This document shows positions 1-5,468 of a stretch of DNA of 5,468 nt, in pieces. Position numbers and translations under genes: made by a program. The stretch is from Phycisphaerae bacterium (GTDB lineage Bacteria > Planctomycetota > Phycisphaerae > UBA1845 > Fen-1342): the NCBI GenBank assembly GCA_026984555.1, contig JALSRY010000040.1, positions 1-5,468 on the forward strand, read 5' to 3'. Within the stretch, counting starts at the first letter, position 1. Every line of letters starts with the position of its first letter. Under the pieces are notes generated by a model. It was not told where the DNA came from and ran no database searches. It saw only the letters and a list, made by a program, of their open reading frames with translations.

Positions 1-77
1 AGCAGCCGCCGCCGGAGCCCGGTGGGGCCGCCCCCCGGCGCGAGCTCGTCGGACGCCGGACGGTGGTTGTACGCCAT
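1..77 (-). CDS. Possible 5' end of a divergent gene (partial, unidentified)
   Basis: Read leftwards from an ATG at 77-75, the complement strand is open for 25 codons to the window edge. The product begins MAYNHRPASDEL, continues Gly/Pro-rich and ends in a run of Arg. By hand count, 24 of 25 third positions are G or C. First positions are richer in G/C than second positions, which is the usual pattern of real genes in GC-rich bacteria. The bias drops immediately upstream of the ATG (TTT, GCA, GAT and GTT codons), as expected at a true start. A weak purine-rich ACGGGG lies 5 bases before the ATG. The competing reading is the tail of a rightward gene in frame 1 ending at a TGA at 88-90. It shares the same GC-rich third positions, but its first and second positions look less gene-like. 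No protein family is recognisable from 25 residues. Confidence 0.35.
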   Translation of the reverse strand, partial: MAYNHRPASDELAPGGGPTGLRRRL

Positions 78-218
78 CGTGGCCCCGTGAACATCTGCGA
101 CAAACCACGCGCCGGTCCATGAAGGCCGGCGCTGTTCGTTCGGTGCCGGTTCCCGTCCCGAGCCCGCGTTCTGCATACGCTCCCGATCTCGCGCAATCGC
201 TCCCGGTTGCCCGCGTTT

Positions 219-236
219 GCTCGTGCCCGGGCGAGC
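219..236. repeat. Short inverted repeat upstream of candidate promoter
   Basis: GCTCG at 219-223 is mirrored by CGAGC at 232-236. The 8-base loop between them (224-231) contains most of the self-complementary GCCCGGGC (225-232). It lies about 25 bases upstream of the TATACT hexamer, where an operator could sit. Such dyads are common by chance in GC-rich DNA, and no T-run follows that would suggest a terminator. Functional assignment is speculative. Confidence 0.2.
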
Positions 237-267
237 TGATACGGCGGCGAGCGTTCCGCTATATACT
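236..267 (+). promoter_or_regulatory. Candidate sigma70-type promoter for the propeller operon
   Basis: TATACT at 262-267 matches the -10 consensus TATAAT at five of six positions. It sits in the most AT-rich pocket of this intergenic region. The best upstream partner is CTGATA at 236-241 (four of six against TTGACA), but the spacer would be 20 bases, longer than the optimal 17, so the -35 element is weak or absent. Transcription would start near 274 and leave a leader of about 60 bases before the ATG at 333. This placement would also exclude the upstream TTG at 267 as a translation start, because it overlaps the hexamer. Predicted by eye only. Confidence 0.3.
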
Positions 268-332
268 TGTGCGTGCGGATGCGGGCCGGCGGTGGCTCGC
301 GCGCCGGCTGCTGTCGATCTCGCGGCGACCAG

Positions 333-3300
333 ATGATTCGCAACCACCACCGATCACGCCTGCCGACCCAACGCTCCGGACCGCTCCACAAGCATCTGGT
401 TCCGGCGTGGTTTCGATTGGGAGCGCTGCTGGCCGGGGTGGTGGGGGTGGTCGCGGCCGGGGCGCAGTCGCCGCAACCGCGCAACCAGGGGGCCACGCTC
501 CCGGTGAGCAACGAGGCCCTGCTGCTCACGAGTCGTATCGAGCAGGCACTCCATGTAGGCGACGAGCGGCTCGCCGCCGGGCTGATCGACGAGTTGGCGG
601 CTCTGGGGGATGGGCTCGTCGCGACGCCGGCCAGCCGCGTCTACTACCCCGTTTGGCGGCAAACGCTTCGCCTGGCGCAACAATTCCCGGATTCGGCAAT
701 CGAGCTGTACCGGCAACTACACGACGCGGAGACCGCGACGCTTCTTGACGAGGCCCGCACGCGGGGCGATCTGGACCGGCTGCGGCGCCTCTTTCGTCGA
801 TATCCGCTCAGCGCGCTCTGGCCCCAGATCGGTCAGGAGCTGGCGGCGGAGTTGCTCGACCGCGGGCGGTTTGGCGAGGCTGTCGGCGTGCTGCGCGATT
901 TGTTGCGGGCGGGAGCGTCCGACGACGACTCGCTGCGGTCTCAGCTCGTGGTTGCGCTCGGAGGAGCCGGGGCGATCCAGCCCGCCCGGCGACTGTTGAC
1001 TGCGTTGCGCTCGCGGTCGGTGGCCCCGCCGAACCCACGGCGGCAACAACGGTTGGCGCTGCTGGATCGCTGGCTGAAGGAGCTCGAACACCGCCAGGCG
1101 ACCGCGGGCGGGTCGATCAGCATGGCGCTGCGCCGCGGCGCGCTGTGGACGTGTCCGCTTCAGAAAGACATGCGCGAAGGGTCCGCCGGCGCCGACGATG
1201 TCGCGCACGCGATCGACGTGCTGCGCGAGCTGCCGGCCTATCGCGCGGCGGTCGGCGAAGGCGTGCTGGCAATACGCGCCGCCGGGCGGCTGCGCGTGCT
1301 CGACGCGGAAACGCTGGTGCGACTGTGGGGCGTCGATGCGGAGCCGGAAGAGCCCGTGGCGTCGATTACGCCCGATGCGCGCATTCTGGGCGAGTTGGCG
1401 CCCGCTCGCGCGGCGGTCGAGTGGTCGCCCGAGACGGCGGCACTGTTCTCGGATCACCTCGGACAGGCGGTGTCCATCGCGGCGGGGCTGGTGCTGGCGA
1501 TTGAGGGAACCATAGGGGCCGAAGTACCGCTTACGACGGGGATGTTTCCCGGGATGGGGCGGACGCAGGCGTCACGCCGGAACGAGCTCATCGCCCGCGA
1601 TCCGAGAGATGGTCACATCGTCTGGCGCACCGCGGACCCGCCCAGCAATCCCCTGTTCGATGTCGCTTTCCAGGGTGTGCCGTTGTTGTTGGGGGGGCGG
1701 CTGGTGGCGCCGATTCAGCGGGGCGACCGTCTCAACCTCGCGCTGATCGACCCGGCCGACGGGCGATTGTTGCGGGAAGTTCCGCTGATCGGGCCGCCGA
1801 CCTACTTCCCCGCCGGCGGGGGGCGCTGTTTTCTGCTCGCCGATGCCACTGCCCTTTACGTATGCACCGGAAACGGCGTTGTGGCCGCCCTCACGCCCCG
1901 CGAGCTGCACTGGAAGTGGGCGACGGTGTACCCCAGCACGGCGGTGGCGGCCCAAGTACGCTTCTGGTGGCAACCGAGGCAGGGGCCCGAGCCGATCCAC
2001 GCCGACCCGCCGATCCTCGCTGGCGATCTGCTGATCGTCGCGCCGGGTGATGCCCGCGAGCTGCTCGGTATCGACCGCTTCAGCGGCGAGCAGCGCTGGC
2101 ACATTCCGCGCGATCGCTACCCGTTTCTCCTTGGCGCTACCGCGGACGGACTGATGATCGGCGGCGACGAAGTGATCTGCCTCGATCTCCATAGCCCAAA
2201 TCTCCGGCATCCTCGCTGGCGTTCCGTACCGCTGGCGATTACAGGACGCGGCGTGGTGCGCGGGGGGCGTCTGTTCATACCGACCGCGACGGGCATCGTC
2301 GTAATCGACGGGAACACCGGCAAGGTGATCGCCGACCAGGAACCGGCGCTGGCGGGTGGTGACGACGCGGCGCCCGCGTGGGCCGCCCGACGCCCGCCGC
2401 GAGTCGCCAATCTTGCGCTGGCGGGCGACGCACTGCTGGCTGTGACGCCGCGTCAAGTCGTCAAGTACCCCGATCCGCTGGCGACGCGGGCACGTCTCGC
2501 GGGAGCGACGCAACCCACTGGCGACGCGCGGGCGGCGCTCGTGCTCGCCTGGCTCGATGTCTTCGAGAATCACGATCGGCACGCACTCGATCGACTGGCG
2601 AACGTGCAGCCCCACGACCGGCGGCTGGCCGCGGCCTGTGACCGGTTGCGCGAAGTTGCCCTGCTGCGACAGGCTGCGAACTTGCCCGCCGGGACGCAGC
2701 GACTCGACCTGCTTCGACGGGCCCGCGACCTGGCGGCGGCACCGAGCTTGCAGGCGGCGCTGTCCCTGCAACTCGGCTACACGCTGGAGGAGATGGAGCG
2801 ATACGGGGCGGCGCTTGCGCAATACGGCGAAGTGCTCGGCCGATCGAACGGCGGAGTGATTGCCGCTCGTTCGGAAGGGTTGCAGGTGGCCGCGTGGCTT
2901 GAAGCGGCTCGGCATATCGCGGAGATTGCCCCGCGTACCGATCGGGCGGCGGTCGAGCAGCTCGTGGAGCAGATCGTGGCACAGGAGGATCCCTCCGACC
3001 GGAGCGCCCTTGCTCTGCGCCATCTGTACACGGCCCTGCGAGACGACCCGCTGCGGTCGTTGGTGGGCTTGCACCTGGCTTGTCGAAAGATTCCGCCGGA
3101 ACAGAAGCTGCGCTATTTGCCGGACGATACGGAGCGCTGGCCGCCGGCGGTACGCCGCCGCTTGCTGTTGGAGCGTTGGGATGCGCATGTGTCGCTGGGA
3201 ATGCTCGATCTGGCGCGCGACGACCGCGAGGCGTGGGCGGCACTCGACAAGGCCGAGACAGGTGGGCAGACGCCCGCCTCGCGGCCCGCGATGCCCGCGA

Positions 3301-4691
3301 CGCTGAGCGCGTCGGCGCAGCGGCGGCGGGTAGCGGCGCTGCGATTGGCACAGCGCAAACTCCAGCAGGATCGTGGGAAGCCGTTTACCGCGGCCCTGAG
3401 CCGCCAATGGAAAGCGCCCGCCTGTGAGCTGCTGTTCGATTCCAGGCGGCCGCTGGCGGCTACATCGCTATGGATGCTGACGGCGGACCTCTCCCGCCGA
3501 AAGATCACGCTTGTCAACACGTTCAAACACCAGCAGGCCCAGCGTCAGACGGAGGACCGGCTCGCGCACGTGTCGGGGCTCGGCGCGTCGGCTGGGGACA
3601 TGGTGCGTGGTGGGGGGGAACGCGAAGCCTGGCCCGTGACGCGGTTCGATCCGCTCGCGGTGGTACCCGTGCCGGGCGGGGTCGTGTGCGTGGGTTTGGG
3701 GCCCGAGCGTTACGCCGGTCGGCGACAGTGGGAGCGGGCGGTTCCGGCATGGCGCGCCATTCCCGACGACTACGCCGACCGCGCGCTCGCCTGTTCGGCG
3801 GGTTTCTGTCTGCTGCCACGGCGCAACCGCGTCGAGATGCTGGACTGGGCCGACGGTCGCCTGCTTTGGCGGCGTAACCTGGCGGACCTCAACGTTCGGC
3901 GGCTCGATGCGGTCGGGAACCACCTGTTGTTGATCGGTGAAGATCGGCGGGTGTGGGTGATCGATGCGCGCGACGGCCGGCATCTGCGCCCGGTGGACAC
4001 CGGGCCGACGACTCCCCGGCGGGTGGATGTCGTCGCCGACATGCTGATTGTCTGGGGGGCGGATCACGTGGTGGGGATCGACGCGCGGACACTCGAACGC
4101 GTGTGGGGGCGGGCGTGTTCCGCGGTCGTGGACACGACGCCGGCGGCGGGCCAGCCCTGGTTGGCATATCGGACCCGCGATTCCGATAACTGGCGGATGT
4201 TCGACGTGCGCAGCGGCAAGGCGGTCGCCGGTGGCACGCTCGGCGAGTTCAGCGCCGTGACGGCGATCGTCGCCGGCGGGGAGCGAATCTTCGTCGGTGG
4301 GCGGGTCGGCTGGCGTGACGATCAGAACCGTAACGTCGTTTCGCGGATCGTGACGCTCGATGCGCACAACGGGAACATGCTCTGGAGCCGGGAGTTCTGC
4401 ACGGGCGTGACCATCAACGCGACGCAGCTCGCGGCGAATCCCCGGCTGATTCCGGTGTTGCTGGCTTCGGCGGCCGAGGAGCAGGCGAGCGACGTCGAGA
4501 CGCCCGCGATTCAACTGGTGGACAAGGCTACGGGACGCCTGCATGATCCATTGCCGATCGGCGACGATTTCCGCCGGCTGACGGAAGCCACGTGTGAAAT
4601 GATGTTGATCGCGACCCCGGCGCGTGTCATCGTGCAGGCGGGCGGAAACCTGATCGCGTACGGAAACTCGCCCCTGGACAGGATGCCTTGA
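333..4691 (+). CDS. Secreted PQQ-like beta-propeller / TPR repeat protein (1452 aa)
   Basis: A giant exported protein with two propellers, probably a binding or scaffold protein; its ligand is unknown. The start ATG at 333 is chosen because residues 1-44 then form a signal peptide: a His/Arg-rich n-region, a hydrophobic LGALLAGVVGVVAA core (29-42) and an AGA|Q cleavage site after residue 44. An in-frame TTG at 267 would add 22 unlikely residues. Residues about 57-250 are helical. FPDSAIELYRQLHDAETATL (118-137) and the TPR-like ELAAELLDRGRFGEAV (from 169) match the N-terminal domain I associate with planctomycete PQQ-like proteins. Propeller 1 spans about 261-725, with blade signatures RLRVLDAETLVRLWG (about 319-333), LIARDPRDGHIVW (419-431), LALIDPADGRLL (469-480), LLGIDRFSGEQRW (577-589) and GIVVIDGNTGKVI (654-666). 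A second helical stretch, about 726-1010, includes a good TPR (LGYTLEEMERYGAALAQYGE, near 814-833). Propeller 2 is about 1020-1452, with blades at MLDWADGRLLW, VWVIDARDGRHL, VVGIDARTLERVW, IVTLDAHNGNMLW and IQLVDKATGRL. No quinoprotein dehydrogenase catalytic motif was recognised, so an enzyme role is not supported. Automated pipelines might label it BamB-like, but it is far longer than BamB (about 390 aa) and has no visible lipobox. The Shine-Dalgarno signal is weak. Family call is confident; function is not. Confidence 0.9.
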   Translation: MIRNHHRSRLPTQRSGPLHKHLVPAWFRLGALLAGVVGVVAAGAQSPQPRNQGATLPVSNEALLLTSRIEQALHVGDERLAAGLIDELAALGDGLVATPASRVYYPVWRQTLRLAQQFPDSAIELYRQLHDAETATLLDEARTRGDLDRLRRLFRRYPLSALWPQIGQELAAELLDRGRFGEAVGVLRDLLRAGASDDDSLRSQLVVALGGAGAIQPARRLLTALRSRSVAPPNPRRQQRLALLDRWLKELEHRQATAGGSISMALRRGALWTCPLQKDMREGSAGADDVAHAIDVLRELPAYRAAVGEGVLAIRAAGRLRVLDAETLVRLWGVDAEPEEPVASITPDARILGELAPARAAVEWSPETAALFSDHLGQAVSIAAGLVLAIEGTIGAEVPLTTGMFPGMGRTQASRRNELIARDPRDGHIVWRTADPPSNPLFDVAFQGVPLLLGGRLVAPIQRGDRLNLALIDPADGRLLREVPLIGPPTYFPAGGGRCFLLADATALYVCTGNGVVAALTPRELHWKWATVYPSTAVAAQVRFWWQPRQGPEPIHADPPILAGDLLIVAPGDARELLGIDRFSGEQRWHIPRDRYPFLLGATADGLMIGGDEVICLDLHSPNLRHPRWRSVPLAITGRGVVRGGRLFIPTATGIVVIDGNTGKVIADQEPALAGGDDAAPAWAARRPPRVANLALAGDALLAVTPRQVVKYPDPLATRARLAGATQPTGDARAALVLAWLDVFENHDRHALDRLANVQPHDRRLAAACDRLREVALLRQAANLPAGTQRLDLLRRARDLAAAPSLQAALSLQLGYTLEEMERYGAALAQYGEVLGRSNGGVIAARSEGLQVAAWLEAARHIAEIAPRTDRAAVEQLVEQIVAQEDPSDRSALALRHLYTALRDDPLRSLVGLHLACRKIPPEQKLRYLPDDTERWPPAVRRRLLLERWDAHVSLGMLDLARDDREAWAALDKAETGGQTPASRPAMPATLSASAQRRRVAALRLAQRKLQQDRGKPFTAALSRQWKAPACELLFDSRRPLAATSLWMLTADLSRRKITLVNTFKHQQAQRQTEDRLAHVSGLGASAGDMVRGGGEREAWPVTRFDPLAVVPVPGGVVCVGLGPERYAGRRQWERAVPAWRAIPDDYADRALACSAGFCLLPRRNRVEMLDWADGRLLWRRNLADLNVRRLDAVGNHLLLIGEDRRVWVIDARDGRHLRPVDTGPTTPRRVDVVADMLIVWGADHVVGIDARTLERVWGRACSAVVDTTPAAGQPWLAYRTRDSDNWRMFDVRSGKAVAGGTLGEFSAVTAIVAGGERIFVGGRVGWRDDQNRNVVSRIVTLDAHNGNMLWSREFCTGVTINATQLAANPRLIPVLLASAAEEQASDVETPAIQLVDKATGRLHDPLPIGDDFRRLTEATCEMMLIATPARVIVQAGGNLIAYGNSPLDRMP
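4680..4683 (+). promoter_or_regulatory. Ribosome binding site for the downstream toroid-protein gene
   Basis: AGGA, within GGACAGGA (4676-4683), lies 7 bases before the ATG at 4691, inside the last codons of the propeller gene. Its spacing supports the ATG at 4691 as the start. Together with the TGATG stop/start overlap it suggests that ribosomes finishing the upstream gene reinitiate here. Confidence 0.6.
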
Positions 4692-5468
4692 TGCGCAGCG
4701 ACGACGCAGGACGGCTGGTTCGTTGTCACCCGGGGTGCGGGCGCCTGCTGGTGGGGCTCGTGTGCTTCGCGACGCTGGCGGAGACCGCACCGGCGCTGGG
4801 ACAACGGGCGTCGGCGGAAATCACGGGCGGACCGGTCACAGTCAAGCCCGCCCCTCCGTGGATCACGCCGGCGACACACGCCGCGATCGAACGTGGTTTG
4901 AAGTACCTCGCCGGGACGCAAAACCGCGACGGCAGTTGGCGGACCAACGGCGCCACGGGCGGCTACCCCGTAGCGATGACATCGCTGGCGGGGCTCGCGT
5001 TGCTGGCCGGTGGCAACACGCCCACGCAGGGCACCTACGCTCCGAACGTCAGCAGCGCGCTGACGTTCGTTCTCAAGAGCGCGCGGCGGGACGGGTTGAT
5101 CGCCCGGATCGAGGAGGAAAGCCACTGCATGCACGGCCACGGTTTCGCGATGCTTTTCCTGGCCCAGTGCTACGGGATGGAGGAGGATTCCCGTCGCCAG
5201 GCCGAAATTCGGCTGGTGCTTCGCCGCGCGGTGGACCTGACCGCTCGCAGCCAGAGCGTTGCGGGGGGGTGGCTGTATACGCCGGACGCATCGGGGGACG
5301 AGGGATCGGTGACGGTGACGCAGGTGCAGGCGCTGCGGGCTTGTCGCAACGCCGGCATCGCGGTGCCCAAGCGCGTGATCGACAAGGCGATGAAGTACCT
5401 CGCAGACTCGACGAACAGCGACGGCGGCATCCGCTACCAGGTCGGCGACAGCGGCCCGAGCCGACCGG
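4691..5468 (+). CDS. Secreted prenyltransferase/squalene oxidase-repeat protein (3' truncated)
   Basis: The gene is open from the ATG at 4691 to the window edge: 259 codons plus one base, with no stop. The ATG shares its A with the preceding TGA (TGATG). Residues 1-37 look like a signal peptide: Arg-containing n-region, hydrophobic core LLVGLVCFATLA (19-30), and a possible ALG|Q site after residue 37. The mature part shows the alpha/alpha-toroid repeat of squalene cyclases and prenyltransferase beta subunits. The best unit is AIERGLKYLAGTQNRDGSW (65-83), containing the QxxDGSW 'QW' motif (77-83). A second is QSVAGGW (188-194), and a degenerate third is AMKYLADSTNSDGG (233-246). HCMHGHGFAMLFLAQCYGM (145-163) resembles the HGHGF/YGHGF segment I associate with planctomycete members of this fold. 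The squalene-hopene cyclase DxDD motif is not seen in the visible part, and the export signal is unlike cytosolic prenyltransferases, so terpene cyclisation should not be assumed. The missing C-terminus could still hold catalytic residues. Fold is confident; activity is unknown. Confidence 0.88.
   Translation, partial: MRSDDAGRLVRCHPGCGRLLVGLVCFATLAETAPALGQRASAEITGGPVTVKPAPPWITPATHAAIERGLKYLAGTQNRDGSWRTNGATGGYPVAMTSLAGLALLAGGNTPTQGTYAPNVSSALTFVLKSARRDGLIARIEEESHCMHGHGFAMLFLAQCYGMEEDSRRQAEIRLVLRRAVDLTARSQSVAGGWLYTPDASGDEGSVTVTQVQALRACRNAGIAVPKRVIDKAMKYLADSTNSDGGIRYQVGDSGPSRP

Larger units (their letters stand above)
78..332. other. Intergenic, probably divergent, control region
   Basis: About 255 bases separate the putative leftward start from the chosen start of the large propeller gene. 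No reading frame keeps the strong G/C third-position bias here. The rightward frame that opens at 119 continues as an Arg/Gly-rich out-of-frame shadow of the large gene, so I do not call it. The large gene's own frame is open back to a TTG at 267, but that stretch encodes a Cys/Arg/Gly-rich segment (MCVRMRAGGGSRAGCC) that would sit in front of a normal signal peptide, so it is treated as untranslated. The region includes a TATACT hexamer, a short dyad and an 8-base direct repeat (CGCTCCCG at 178-185 and 198-205). No RNA gene or terminator is apparent. Confidence 0.5.

Noticed and set aside
1..90. Tail of a rightward upstream gene ending in TGA at 88-90
   Set aside because: Its third positions are as GC-rich as the leftward reading, but its second positions are more GC-rich than its first, which is atypical for coding DNA. 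Kept only as the alternative to the leftward partial gene.
119..748. Rightward open frame of 209 codons overlapping the start of the large gene
   Set aside because: It is Arg/Gly/Ala-rich low-complexity sequence that lacks G/C third-position bias in its first part and runs out of frame through the signal peptide and helical domain of the large gene.
1572..3407. Long open frame of 611 codons on the complement strand inside the large gene
   Set aside because: Its codons lie exactly opposite the sense codons, so stops appear only where the sense strand uses TTA, CTA or TCA, which are rare in GC-rich genes. The product is Arg/Gln/Pro-rich with no recognisable domain, whereas the sense product has clear propeller repeats.
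333..4691. Naming the large gene bamB or a quinoprotein dehydrogenase
   Set aside because: It shares PQQ-like blade repeats, but it is almost four times BamB length, lacks a lipoprotein lipobox, and I could not identify dehydrogenase cofactor or catalytic motifs.
3468..4790. Long open frame of 440 codons on the complement strand spanning the gene junction
   Set aside because: It is in the same register and has the same cause as the other antisense frame. The product is His/Pro/Arg-rich and low in complexity, and it lies opposite two well-supported genes.
4691..5468. Naming the second gene as squalene-hopene cyclase
   Set aside because: Only the repeat fold is visible. No DxDD was found in the sequenced part, and a signal peptide is present, so a specific enzyme name is unsupported.

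Overview
This is a GC-rich bacterial window (roughly two-thirds G+C by eye, with codon third positions strongly G/C). It is dominated by one very large secreted beta-propeller/helical-repeat protein, followed by the start of a secreted prenyltransferase/squalene-cyclase-fold protein. Giant PQQ-like propeller proteins with a helical N-terminal domain, and non-catalytic-looking alpha/alpha-toroid proteins with an HGHGF-type motif, are best known to me from Planctomycetota and related PVC bacteria. A planctomycete-type genome is therefore my best guess. It is inferred from protein style, not from a marker gene.

Layout. Positions 1-77 probably hold the first 25 codons of a gene pointing left (complement, cut by the window edge). 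This call is tentative and rests on codon-position composition. Positions 78-332 are an apparently non-coding, probably divergent intergenic region. It contains an AT-rich pocket with a TATACT hexamer at 262-267 that could be the -10 element of the rightward operon, and a short dyad just upstream. Positions 333-4691 encode a 1452-residue exported protein: signal peptide, planctomycete-type helical (TPR-like) domain, first PQQ-like beta-propeller, a second long helical/TPR segment, then a second PQQ-like propeller. Its stop codon shares one base with the ATG of the next gene (TGATG at 4689-4693). That gene runs off the right edge after 259 codons and encodes an exported prenyltransferase/squalene oxidase-repeat protein.

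How they may work together. The one-base overlap and a Shine-Dalgarno-like AGGA inside the end of the first gene indicate an operon with translational coupling. Both products carry export signals, so they should act outside the cytoplasm. The propeller/TPR protein looks like a scaffold or binding protein, and the toroid protein looks like a non-canonical member of its fold. No substrate or pathway can be read from the sequence. I see no RNA genes, CRISPR arrays, insertion sequences or clear terminators.
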